Assembly (NCBI RefSeq): GCF_000522985.1 | Contig: NZ_CP007128.1 | Coordinates: 806,001-870,000 of the forward strand | Length of the DNA stretch: 64,000 nucleotides | Direction of reading: 5' to 3' | DNA from: Gemmatirosa kalamazoonensis | GTDB taxonomy: Bacteria; Gemmatimonadota; Gemmatimonadetes; Gemmatimonadales; Gemmatimonadaceae | Position numbers and translations under genes: made by a program | In this document: positions 17,216-24,577 of the stretch, in pieces | Layout: each line of letters begins with the position of its first letter | Numbering within the stretch: position 1 is the first letter of the stretch | Notes under the pieces: model-generated | Seen by the model: only the letters and a program-made list of their open reading frames with translations | The model's database searches: none | What the model was told of the DNA's origin: nothing

Positions 17216-18732
17216 GTTCCCGCGTCCGCCCCCTCGTTCGCCGCGGCGTCGGCCATCGGCGTGTGCATGCCGGAGAGGATGCCGTGCACGCCGCGGAACT
17301 GCGACCGGATGTGCATCCCCGTGCCGTCGATCTCGTACTCGCGGATGTCGTGGTCGTGCAGCGAGCCGCGCATCTTCAGCATCGCGATGCTGCGCCGCAG
17401 CTGACCGTCGAGCTCCACGTAGCGCAGCAGGATGATCGAGTCGGTGAGCGTGGAGATGTGCTTCTCGGTCACGCTGCCGCCGCCGAGCAGGTTCGGTGTC
17501 GTGGAGGTCAGCAGCCCCGCCGTCTCCTTCTGCTTCAGGAACGACGTGAAGCTGATGACGAACTCGCGGAACGAGCGCAGCGTGAACACGCGCTCGAGCG
17601 CCGACAGCGAGTCGACCGCGACGCGGCTCGGCCGGAACTCGTCGACGAGGCGCCGCATGCGGACGAGGTGGTCCTCCATCGGCATCGCGTGCGGGTACGT
17701 GTTCTCCACCCGCAGCAGCCCGTCGCGTTCCGCGCTCTGGAAGTCCATTCCCCACGCCTCGGCGTTGCGATAGAGCTGGTCCCGGCTCTCCTCGAACGCG
17801 AATAGCAGGCATCGTTCCCCACGCGCGAAGCCGCCGGCGAGGAACTGCGTGACGAGGAGCGTCTTGCCGGTGCCCGTGGCGCCCGAGCAGAGGATGATCG
17901 AGTCGCGGAAGAATCCCCCGCCGCACATCGCGTCGAGCTCCGGGATGCCCGAGCTGATGCGCGTGGTGCTCGACGTCTGCGTGAGCTCCTGCGCCGTGAG
18001 CGGGATGACGACGATGCCCTCGTCCTGGATCGTGAACGGCACCTCGCCGCGCTCGTGGTGCGCGCCGCGGAACTTCAGGATCTCCATCGTGCGACGGCGC
18101 CGCTCGTCGGCGAGCACGTTGCGCAGGATGACGACGTTATCGGCGACGAACTCCTCGATGCCGAAGCGCGTGATCTCGCCGTAGTCCGCGGTGCGCTCGC
18201 CGGTAAACACGAGCGTCACGCCGAGCTGCTTGAGCCCCGTGGTGAGGCGCAGCAGCTCGGAGCGGAGCATCGCGCGGTCGGGGTGCTGGAGGAACAGCGC
18301 GTTCAGCGAGTCGAGCACGACGCGCGTCGCCTGCGTGCGCTTCACCGCGTGCTCGATGCGCGCGACGAGCGCGCCGAGGTCGTAGGCGCCGACGACGGTG
18401 AGCGGCTCGCTCGGGTCCGGCGTGGCGTCGATGAACGTCCACTTCCCCGCGCGCTCCCACGCCGGGATGTCCCAGCCGAAGCTGACGACGTTGCGGCGCA
18501 CGTCCTCGGGGGCGTCCTCGAACGTCACGAACACCCCGGCCTCGCCGGCGGTGGTGATCCCGCCGGCGAGGAAGTGCGTCGCGAAGATGGTCTTCGCGCT
18601 CCCCGCGGTGCCGGCGACGAGCGTCGCGCGCTGCCGCGGGAGGCCGCCGCCGGCGATGATGTCGAAGCCGGGGATGCCGGTCGGGAGACGCGTCACCTCC
18701 CCGGAGCGATTCGTGGGGGACGATGACGTCAT
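17212..18732 (-). CDS. kaiC: KaiC, double-domain RecA-like ATPase/autokinase
   Basis: A full-length two-domain KaiC of 506 residues. The CI Walker A is GTAGSAKT (41-48) and CII is GATGTGKT (284-291). The catalytic acidic pair is E72-D73 in CI (normally EE) and E314-E315 in CII. The phosphorylation loop HISTLTD is intact, with S427 and T428 equivalent to S431/T432 of the cyanobacterial protein, and T422 equivalent to T426. The C-terminal KaiA-binding A-loop tail of the cyanobacterial protein is missing: after HGILSGMHTP only a short Ala/Gly-rich end remains. kaiB lies upstream with an ATGA overlap and the kinase downstream with GTGA. The protein may work as a KaiA-independent timer or stress regulator. 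Confidence 0.95.
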   Translation of the reverse strand: MTSSSPTNRSGEVTRLPTGIPGFDIIAGGGLPRQRATLVAGTAGSAKTIFATHFLAGGITTAGEAGVFVTFEDAPEDVRRNVVSFGWDIPAWERAGKWTFIDATPDPSEPLTVVGAYDLGALVARIEHAVKRTQATRVVLDSLNALFLQHPDRAMLRSELLRLTTGLKQLGVTLVFTGERTADYGEITRFGIEEFVADNVVILRNVLADERRRRTMEILKFRGAHHERGEVPFTIQDEGIVVIPLTAQELTQTSSTTRISSGIPELDAMCGGGFFRDSIILCSGATGTGKTLLVTQFLAGGFARGERCLLFAFEESRDQLYRNAEAWGMDFQSAERDGLLRVENTYPHAMPMEDHLVRMRRLVDEFRPSRVAVDSLSALERVFTLRSFREFVISFTSFLKQKETAGLLTSTTPNLLGGGSVTEKHISTLTDSIILLRYVELDGQLRRSIAMLKMRGSLHDHDIREYEIDGTGMHIRSQFRGVHGILSGMHTPMADAAANEGADAGT

Positions 18733-19022
18733 GCGAGCTCGCTGGTCGGTCCTTCGATGAGGTCGAGCGCGTACAGCACCCGCTCGGCGTCGGAGAGGTC
18801 GCCGGTCGCTCGGCGCATCGGGCCGGGAGCCTCCTTCACGACGGTGGGCGTGGTGAGGACGCGCGCCGCCTCCGCGCTCTCCGGGTCCACCAGCACGTCC
18901 ACCACGACGAGCTCGTAGCGTCCCTGCAGCCGCTCCTCGCCGATGCGGCGCAGGTTCGCGATCGCCTGGAGCGACCGCGACGAGCGGCCGGCGACGAAGA
19001 GCCTGAAGAGGTAGCGGACCAT
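18729..19022 (-). CDS. kaiB: KaiB, fold-switching clock protein
   Basis: A 97-residue thioredoxin-like KaiB. The N-terminal strand Y-L-F-R-L-F-V-A-G, the helix with LQAIANLRRI, VVVDVLVDPE, T-T-P-T-V-V-K and the hallmark GDLSDAERVLYALDL all match the family. KaiB binds the CI ring of KaiC. An ATG with a strong GGAGG about 9 bp upstream (reverse strand) sets the start at 19022; the longer open frame upstream is not needed. It is the first gene of the kaiB-kaiC-HK operon; its stop overlaps the kaiC start. No kaiA is present in the window. Confidence 0.95.
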   Translation of the reverse strand: MVRYLFRLFVAGRSSRSLQAIANLRRIGEERLQGRYELVVVDVLVDPESAEAARVLTTPTVVKEAPGPMRRATGDLSDAERVLYALDLIEGPTSELA

Positions 19023-19207
19023 GGGCCTCCGGTGAGGACCGCCCCGCCGGGGGCACGGAGACGGGATGCGAGAAAGTATCTCTGGTGCTCTCGTTGCGCG
19101 ACTGAGGCGCTCGCCTAACGGGATGAAACCCCCGCGCGCCGGCGTGGCGTAGTGGCGCGGGGCAGTATCTTTACTCCCGCACTGCCCACGACCCCGGAGA
19201 CGCGCCG

Positions 19208-19864
19208 ATGCAGGAACCCGTACCGCCCACGCCACCGACGCCGCCGACCCCGCCCACGCCGCCCGTCCCCACCGTCACGGTGCAGGGCGGCCGCATCACC
19301 GTGGAAGGGGCCGCCGGGAGCCCGACCGCGGTGTACGAGGCGCTGAAGGCGCGCGGACGCGAGCTCGCGAACCAGCTCGAGGGGCTGCAGGACCGCCGCG
19401 GCGAGCTCGCCCAGCGGCTGCAGCAGCAGGAGGGGGCGCCACTCGACGATGCGGACCGCGCCGGGCTGCGCTCGCAGCTCGCCGACGTGGATCAGCGCAT
19501 CGCGTCGGTGAACAAGCAGATCGCGTCGACGGACGAGGCGATCGCGCAGGCGGCGGGGATCCCGGGGGCGATCCAGCCGGAGAGGCCGCCGGTGCGCAAC
19601 GGCCCGCCCGACGAGGTGTTCATCATCCCGATCGTCTTCACGATCTTCGTGCTGTTCCCGCTCGCCATCGCGTGGGCGCGGCGGCTGTGGAAGAAGCCCG
19701 TCGCGCTCCCGGCGCCCATCCCGCCCGAGTTGCTCGACCGGATGTCGCGCATCGAGCAGGCGGTGGAGTCGGTGGCGGTGGAGGTGGAGCGCATCGGCGA
19801 GGGACAGCGCTTCGTGACCAAGCTGTTCGCCGAGGGCCCGCGGCCGCTCGAGCTGCCGAAGTGA
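19208..19864 (+). CDS. Coiled-coil membrane protein with proline-rich N-terminus
   Basis: A 218-residue protein. The first 25 residues are a PPTPPTPP-type repeat, followed by a predicted coiled coil at about 40-115 (ELANQLEGLQDRRGELAQRL and VNKQIASTDEAI). A single transmembrane helix lies at about 138-158 (FIIPIVFTIFVLFPLAIAW), then a second short coiled region. The topology suggests an inner-membrane anchor with helices on both sides. No family is recognised. It is divergent from kaiB with a 185-bp intergenic region in which I see no clear operator. Confidence 0.75.
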   Translation: MQEPVPPTPPTPPTPPTPPVPTVTVQGGRITVEGAAGSPTAVYEALKARGRELANQLEGLQDRRGELAQRLQQQEGAPLDDADRAGLRSQLADVDQRIASVNKQIASTDEAIAQAAGIPGAIQPERPPVRNGPPDEVFIIPIVFTIFVLFPLAIAWARRLWKKPVALPAPIPPELLDRMSRIEQAVESVAVEVERIGEGQRFVTKLFAEGPRPLELPK

Positions 19865-19915
19865 CCCGGTGACTCTCGTCACGGCCCGCGGGAACCCCGT
19901 CGCGGACGGTTGGGT

Positions 19916-20389
19916 ATGCCCGGCGTGCCGTTCTCGACTTCCCTGATCCGTCGTCTCGCAACCTCCGCGGCGGCGACGAGCCTCGTGCTCGTCGCCGCCT
20001 GCCACAACGGTCCGTCCCGTTCCTCGCGCGTCGTGCCGGTCGCCGGCTTCTGCGGCGCGCGGCCGAGCGTCGCCGTCTACCGCGGCCAGGCGCCGCGCCG
20101 ACCCGCCACCCGCACCGGCGCGCTCGTCGTGCGCGTGCTGCCGGCCGACGAGAAGCTGACGCCGCCCGAGGGACCGGTGCGCGTGGGCCGGTCCTCCGGC
20201 GCGGCGACCGCGCTGGCGATGGCGCACCAGGAAGCGCGCACCGGACAGCTCCCCGCGGGCCGCTACGTCGTCGAGGCGACGGGCACCGGCTACCAGCCGC
20301 GCCGGTTCACGGTCGCCGTGCGCCCCGGCGTGACCGACACGCTGCGCATCCGTCTCGCCGCGATGTGCGTGCGCCGGGCGAGCCGCTGA
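19916..20389 (+). CDS. Hypothetical lipoprotein, 157 residues
   Basis: A signal peptide ends in the lipobox LVLVAAC. The mature part contains a segment P-A-G-R-Y-V-V-E-A-T-G-x-G-Y-x-P-R-R...V-R-P-G-V-T-D-T-L-R-I-R-L, a beta-sandwich pattern like carboxypeptidase-regulatory or PEGA-type modules found in cell-surface proteins. The ATG at 19916 is preferred over TTG at 19910. Function unknown. Confidence 0.7.
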   Translation: MPGVPFSTSLIRRLATSAAATSLVLVAACHNGPSRSSRVVPVAGFCGARPSVAVYRGQAPRRPATRTGALVVRVLPADEKLTPPEGPVRVGRSSGAATALAMAHQEARTGQLPAGRYVVEATGTGYQPRRFTVAVRPGVTDTLRIRLAAMCVRRASR

Positions 20390-20476
20390 CGATCCCGTGA
20401 CGCCGATCGTCCTTGTCCGGACGCGCGCGACGGTCGCACCTTTCGTCACTCCCCCACCCCCACGCCCCCGACTCCG

Positions 20477-20665
20477 ATGAAGGACAACCAGCTCGCGAAG
20501 CTCATCAAGAAGAACGTCGCGAAGGTCGAGAAGGCGCAGACGAAGAAGGCGAAGGTGTACGACCCCACGCTGAAGGCGACGCAGCGCCCGGACGCGGCAG
20601 CGAGCGACGAGCAGGACATCGAGCGCGCGGCGTTCTTCAAGGAGATGAAGCGCCGCGAGTTCTGA
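20477..20665 (+). CDS. Small lysine-rich protein, 62 residues
   Basis: A highly basic N-terminal half (KLIKKNVAKVEKAQTKKAK) is followed by an acidic/helical C-terminus (ERAAFFKEMKRREF). Composition differs sharply from neighbouring antisense frames and has the alternation of a real helical protein. No family recognised; nucleic-acid binding is conceivable. Converges on the next small gene with a 5-bp gap. Confidence 0.6.
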   Translation: MKDNQLAKLIKKNVAKVEKAQTKKAKVYDPTLKATQRPDAAASDEQDIERAAFFKEMKRREF

Positions 20666-20670
20666 CGGCG

Positions 20671-20862
20671 CTACCCTTTCTCTCCTTTCTTCGGCGCCTT
20701 CTTCGCGGCGCCGGTCTTCACGGCGGGGCGCTTGCCGCCCGACTGCTGCCCCGTCGCGTGTCCGTGCGGGTCGCGCGCGCCGAGTGACGCGCCGGCTCCG
20801 GCGCCGGCGGGCCCGTCGCGCCGCGGCGCGTGCTCGTCGCCCCTGCCCCGTGCTCGTGCCAT
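20671..20862 (-). CDS. Small basic Gly/Ala-rich protein, 63 residues
   Basis: An ATG preceded by a good Shine-Dalgarno (GGAGGAG on the reverse strand, ending about 5 bp before the start). The protein is disordered-looking, with a basic tail KTGAAKKAPKKGEKG. It may be a nucleoid- or RNA-associated tail-like protein; this is a guess from composition only. Confidence 0.55.
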   Translation of the reverse strand: MARARGRGDEHAPRRDGPAGAGAGASLGARDPHGHATGQQSGGKRPAVKTGAAKKAPKKGEKG

Positions 20863-20987
20863 GTGCTCCTCCGCTGCGAGAGACGGAGGGCCGCATCGCA
20901 GGCGGCGTTCCCACGCGCGGGTGAGTCGGCGGAATTGCCCGCCGCGCGGGCCGAGGTCACCTTTCGGCCGCCTCTCACCCCGGGCCC

Positions 20988-21764
20988 ATGCCTAACGAGA
21001 CCTCCCGCCGCGAGTTCCTCCGCCTCTCCGCGCTCGCGACCGCCGCGTCGGTCGTCGGCGCGTGCACGTCCGCGTCGCAGACCGTGCCGGGCGGCACGTC
21101 GCGCGTCGCCAGCCGGGCCGCCGGCGGCCGCGTGACGCCGGGCACGGTGCTCTTCCAGGGCGACTCGATCACCGACGTCGGGCGCAACAAGACGAACGCC
21201 GCGGCGAACGCGACGCCCGCGTTAGGCGGCGGCTACCCGCTGCTCGTCGCCGCCGGCGTGCTGCGCGACGTGCCCGACCCGGCGTGGCGCTTCTTCAACC
21301 GCGGCATCAGCGGCAACCGCGTGCCCGACCTGCAGGCGCGGTGGGACGCCGACACGATCGCGCTGAAGCCGGACGTGCTGAGCATCCTGATCGGCGTGAA
21401 CGACTACTGGCACATGCGCAACGGCCGGTACAACGGCACGCTCGCCGACTACGAGTCGCAGTACGCCGCGCTGCTCGCCGCGACGCGCACCGCGCTGCCG
21501 TCGACGCGGCTCGTGATCATGGAGCCGTTCGTGCTCGTCACCGGCTCGGTCGACGCGTCGTGGCACCCGGACTTCGACGCCCGCCGCGCGGCGGCGCGAC
21601 GCGTCGCGGACCGCGCCGGCGCGACGTGGGTCGCGCTGCAGGAGCCGCTCGACGCCGCGGCCGCGCGCACGGGCCCCGCGTACTGGCTCGGCGACGGCGT
21701 GCACCCGACGCCGGCGGGGCATGCGCTGATCGCGGAGCTGTGGCGGAAGGCGGTGGGAATCTGA
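20988..21764 (+). CDS. Tat-exported SGNH/GDSL hydrolase
   Basis: A 258-residue exported esterase-type protein. The N-terminus carries the twin-arginine pattern SRREFLRL followed by a hydrophobic stretch and VVGAC, which may act as a lipobox. Block I is FQGDSITDVG (catalytic Ser). The oxyanion Gly is in NRGISGNR, Asn in GVNDYWHM, and the catalytic Asp/His are in DGVHPTPAGH. These give the complete SGNH set. Likely a carbohydrate or lipid esterase/acetylxylan-type deacetylase. Codons 2-3 are CCT-AAC, part of a GCCTAACG octamer at 20990-20997. Confidence 0.9.
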   Translation: MPNETSRREFLRLSALATAASVVGACTSASQTVPGGTSRVASRAAGGRVTPGTVLFQGDSITDVGRNKTNAAANATPALGGGYPLLVAAGVLRDVPDPAWRFFNRGISGNRVPDLQARWDADTIALKPDVLSILIGVNDYWHMRNGRYNGTLADYESQYAALLAATRTALPSTRLVIMEPFVLVTGSVDASWHPDFDARRAAARRVADRAGATWVALQEPLDAAAARTGPAYWLGDGVHPTPAGHALIAELWRKAVGI

Positions 21765-21766
21765 TG

Positions 21767-21884
21767 AGGCGGCGCTGAAGCCTCGGCACTGATGAATCGG
21801 CGCTGGAACGGCGGGCCTGATACCACGCGTTTTCAGCGCCGCAGTATCAGCGCCGCAGCATCAGCGCCGACGTACCAGCGCCGC
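21767..21884. repeat. GGCGCTGAT-type inverted array, copy 3
   Basis: Left units GGCGCTGAAGC and GGCACTGATGA lead to a centre GATACCACGCGTTTTCAGCG; right units are CAGCGCCGCAGTAT and CAGCGCCGCAGCAT. It lies between the SGNH and ybaK genes, both on the + strand. The centre shares GATACCACGC with the copy at 11173. Confidence 0.85.
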
Positions 21885-21895
21885 TGTTCCAAGAC

Positions 21896-22360
21896 ATGAC
21901 TCCTGCAGTCGACGCCGCGCGAAAGGCGGGCATCCCGTTCGAGCTCCTGAGCTACGCGCACGACCCCGCCGCCGAGTCGTACGGGCTCGAGGCGGCGGAG
22001 GCGTTGGGCGTGGAGCCGGCGTCGGTGTACAAGACGCTCGTCGCGTCCGTCGACGGCGCGCTCGCGGTGGCGCTCGTGCCGGTGGACCGCTCGCTCGACC
22101 TCAAGGCGCTCGCCGCGGCGCTCGGCGGCAAGCGGGCCGAGATGGCGGCGGCCGACGCGGCGCAGCGCGCGACGGGCTACGTGCTCGGCGGCATCAGCCC
22201 ACTCGGCCAGCGGCGTCGGCTGCCGACGGTGGTGCACGCCGACGCGCTCGCGCTGCCGACGATCCACGTGAGCGCGGGGCGGCGCGGCCTGGAGCTCGCG
22301 CTCGATCCGGCGGACCTCGTGCGGCTCACGGCGGCGCGCACCGCGCCGATCGCGCGCTAG
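21896..22360 (+). CDS. ybaK: YbaK-type Cys-tRNA(Pro)/Cys-tRNA(Cys) deacylase
   Basis: A 154-residue trans-editing enzyme of the YbaK/ProX superfamily. It has the opening TPAVDAARKAGIPFELLSYAHDP, YKTLV with the essential Lys, LVPVDRSLDLKALA, the GYVLGGISPLGQRRRLPT loop and a late VSAGRRGLELALDPADL. The family hydrolyses cysteine mis-attached to tRNA(Pro). Length is normal and the gene is monocistronic between a repeat and a convergent gene. Confidence 0.93.
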   Translation: MTPAVDAARKAGIPFELLSYAHDPAAESYGLEAAEALGVEPASVYKTLVASVDGALAVALVPVDRSLDLKALAAALGGKRAEMAAADAAQRATGYVLGGISPLGQRRRLPTVVHADALALPTIHVSAGRRGLELALDPADLVRLTAARTAPIAR

Positions 22361-22378
22361 CGCGCCCCCTAGCGCGCG
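22349..22378. terminator. Hairpin between convergent ybaK and zinc-ribbon genes
   Basis: The inverted repeat GCGCGCTAG ... CTAGCGCGC spans the ybaK stop codon and the 28-bp convergent gap. It has no U-tract on either side, so a terminator role is only inferred from position. Confidence 0.4.
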
Positions 22379-22388
22379 CGCTCGATCG

Positions 22389-23012
22389 TTAGGCCTTCGC
22401 GCCGCACTCCGGGCAGAACTTCGACGAGCCCGGGATCTCCGCGCTGCATGCGCCGCACGAGCGCTTGAGCGACACCGCGGTGCCGCACTCGGGGCAGAAC
22501 TTCGCGCGTCCCACCGCGGCCTGACAGTTCGGGCAGCTCACGACGCGCGCCTGCAGGTCGTCGTTCGACACCGTCGCCGACTCGTACGCGCGCTCGCGGG
22601 CCTTCTGCAGCTTCGCCTCGCGCGCGATGTGCGCCAGCTCGGCGTCGAGCCGCGGCACGCAGCCGATGCACGTCCCTTCGTCACCGTTCCAGCAGTCGTC
22701 GCAGAAGTGGTTGGAGCAGCGCGGGCAGCGGTGGAAGTGCGCCTGCGCCTGCCCGACGGCGCGCTTGAACGCCTCGTCGCGCGCCGACTGCCAACCGGCG
22801 CTCTTCACGCGATCCACGGCGCCCCGCGCCGAGCCGAACACGCCGCCGAACAGCCCCTCGGCCATGCCGAGCACGTTGCCGAGCGTGCCCGCGGCGTAGC
22901 GGTCGAACGGCGAGCGCCAGCCCTCGTAGCACCGCTCGCAGCGGAACTCGAACTGGAACCCGTTGTCGGTCGAATGGTCCTGGTAGTTGTCGGAGAAACG
23001 GATCTCGCTCAT
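22389..23012 (-). CDS. Multi-zinc-ribbon protein with glycine-rich middle
   Basis: A 207-residue cytoplasmic protein. An N-terminal C-E-R-C-Y-E-G-W knuckle is followed by a glycine-rich amphipathic region (GTLGNVLGMAEGLFGGVFG), then a cysteine-rich block HRCPRCSNHFCDDCW....C-I-G-C, a helical linker, and two C-terminal zinc ribbons (CPNC..CPEC and CGAC..CPEC). The start ATG has AGGAG about 10 bp upstream on the reverse strand. The TAA stop is part of a CGTTAGGC octamer. Function unknown; ribbons of this type are common in bacterial scaffold or virion-like proteins. Confidence 0.8.
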   Translation of the reverse strand: MSEIRFSDNYQDHSTDNGFQFEFRCERCYEGWRSPFDRYAAGTLGNVLGMAEGLFGGVFGSARGAVDRVKSAGWQSARDEAFKRAVGQAQAHFHRCPRCSNHFCDDCWNGDEGTCIGCVPRLDAELAHIAREAKLQKARERAYESATVSNDDLQARVVSCPNCQAAVGRAKFCPECGTAVSLKRSCGACSAEIPGSSKFCPECGAKA

Positions 23013-23098
23013 CGCTTCGGCTCCTGCCGGCTTGAAGGTCGTGGGGGGCTCCACAACCTACGAGCAGCGCCAAACGGGGCAAGACCGCGGCGGCGCGC

Positions 23099-23611
23099 CT
23101 AACGCCGCACGCCCGGCCGCACCAGCAGCGCGATCGGCGGCCCGACCACCACGAGGTGGCCCGCGAGCACGATCCACCAGATGCGCGTGCCGAACGGCGT
23201 CGCGGCGTTGCGCGTCATGGGCACGACGACGAAGTCCATGACGCACCACACGACGGCGCCGAGCGCGACGCCGGCGAGCACCGCGCCGGCGGGGCGCGCG
23301 CCGAGTCGCGCGAGCGCGTCCCACCGCGACACGAGCGCGCCGTAGAGCGCCGCCCAGGTGAGCGCGACCGCGAAGTGCATCGCGAGGCCGAGGAGGAACG
23401 TCGCCACGCCACCGTCGAACGTCGCCGGCCGCCCCACGAGCGCGCCGGCGACGCCCTGCCACGTGCGCATCACCGTGCACGTCGGGCTCACCGAGAGGCA
23501 CAGGCCGGTCGCGAACAGGCCGTCGAGCACCCACACCGCCGCCGCGGCGGCGAGCACGCGGCGGGCGCCGAGTCGTGCGGTGGGCGAGAGCGGGAGAACG
23601 GTCGTGGTCAT
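23099..23611 (-). CDS. Four-helix membrane protein, unknown function
   Basis: A 170-residue protein with four hydrophobic segments: VLAAAAAVWVLDGLFATG, FLLGLAMHFAVALTWAALYG, AVLAGVALGAVVWCVMDFVVV and WIVLAGHLVVVGPPIALL. The pattern resembles the YagU/DUF1440-like small membrane proteins, but I cannot place it firmly. The TAG stop lies inside a GCCTAACG octamer (23097-23104). Downstream on the same strand is the zinc-ribbon gene. Confidence 0.7.
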   Translation of the reverse strand: MTTTVLPLSPTARLGARRVLAAAAAVWVLDGLFATGLCLSVSPTCTVMRTWQGVAGALVGRPATFDGGVATFLLGLAMHFAVALTWAALYGALVSRWDALARLGARPAGAVLAGVALGAVVWCVMDFVVVPMTRNAATPFGTRIWWIVLAGHLVVVGPPIALLVRPGVRR

Positions 23612-23635
23612 GGACGTGTGGGTGGCCGTTTCGGG

Positions 23636-23852
23636 TCACGCGGAGGCGCGGAGAGCGCGGAGCACTGCCTCTTCACAGGATTGCCTCTTCGAACAGCGAA
23701 GACCTGGGGATGAAAGGATCCTGAGGATCTCGAGATCCGTTCATCCTTTCATCCCCACATCTTTGCTGTTGATGTTCTGTGCGGCCCTCTGCGTCCTCCG
23801 GCTCATTCACCGAGCCAAAGCCGTTCTCCGCGTGCTCCGCGTCTCCGCGTGA
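23636..23852. repeat. CGCGGAG-type nested inverted repeat with an inner GGATGAAAGGATC hairpin
   Basis: The outer arms are TCACGCGGAGGCGCGGAGAG and its near-complement ending CCGCGTCTCCGCGTGA. Inside, about 23706-23757, a second hairpin pairs TGGGGATGAAAGGATC with ATCCTTTCATCCCCA around a GGATCTCGAGATCC palindrome. A third element GCGGCCCTCTGCGTCCTC of the CAGAGG subtype follows. It lies between two minus-strand genes. Confidence 0.85.
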
Positions 23853-23872
23853 GATCCGCCGAGCACCGATGC

Positions 23873-24577
23873 CTAACGTCGCAGCGCGCCCAGCGCGTGC
23901 CGGAACGTACGGCTCACGCGCAGCCGCAGCCCGGTGTCGAGCAGCGCCTCGTACTGGCCACTCCCCGCGGGGCGCAGCCGCACGACGCGGGCGCCGTTCA
24001 CGATCGCGGTGCGGTGGATGCGCACGAAGCCGTGCGGCGCGAGCTGCTCGGCGATCCCCTCCATCGTCGCGCGGTGGATGAAGCGCGCGGCCGTGGTATG
24101 GAGGCGCGCGTAGTTGCCGAAGCTCTCCACCCACAGGATGTCGGCGATCGGCACGAAGTGCGCACGGCGTCCGTCGCGCACGGCGAACCGCGGGCCCGGA
24201 TCGGGGCGCGCCGAGCGGCGCGCGTGCTCCACCGCGTCGCGCATCCGCTCGCGGTCCACCGGCTTCAGCACGTAGTCGGCGGCGTGGACGCGGAACGCGG
24301 CGAGCGCGTGCTCGTCGTACGCGGTGACGAACACCACGACCGGCCGCGCATCCGGGGTGCCTAACCGACGCGCGACGTCGAGCCCGTCGAGGCCCGGCAT
24401 CGCGATGTCGAGGAACACGACGTCGGGACGCCGCGCGGCCGCCGCGGCGAGCGCCTCGCGCCCGGACCCGCACTCCGCAACCACCGCGACGTCGGTCATC
24501 TCGCCGAGCAGCCGCACGATGCGCTGCCGCGCCGTCGGCTCGTCGTCCACCACCATCACGCGCAGCGGCGCGATCAC
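23873..24577 (-). CDS. LytTR-family response regulator
   Basis: A 234-residue LytR/AlgR-type regulator. The receiver domain (about 5-120) has the acidic pair VVDDE, the phospho-acceptor Asp in VFLDIAMPG, Thr in FVTAYDEHA and Lys in YVLKPV. A C-terminal LytTR DNA-binding domain (about 140-234) has FVPIADILWVESFGNY and FVRIHRTAIVN. The GTG start overlaps the sensor kinase stop (GTGA, 24574-24577), so the two are translationally coupled. The TAG stop is within a GCCTAACG octamer. Target promoters are not evident. Confidence 0.92.
   Translation of the reverse strand: MIAPLRVMVVDDEPTARQRIVRLLGEMTDVAVVAECGSGREALAAAAARRPDVVFLDIAMPGLDGLDVARRLGTPDARPVVVFVTAYDEHALAAFRVHAADYVLKPVDRERMRDAVEHARRSARPDPGPRFAVRDGRRAHFVPIADILWVESFGNYARLHTTAARFIHRATMEGIAEQLAPHGFVRIHRTAIVNGARVVRLRPAGSGQYEALLDTGLRLRVSRTFRHALGALRR

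Noticed and set aside
14129-19112. Kai region as a horizontally acquired island
   Set aside because: The octamer-free gap is suggestive, but base composition looks the same as its neighbours, there are no integrase, tRNA or direct repeats at the edges, and another gap (52457-56824) is nearly as long.
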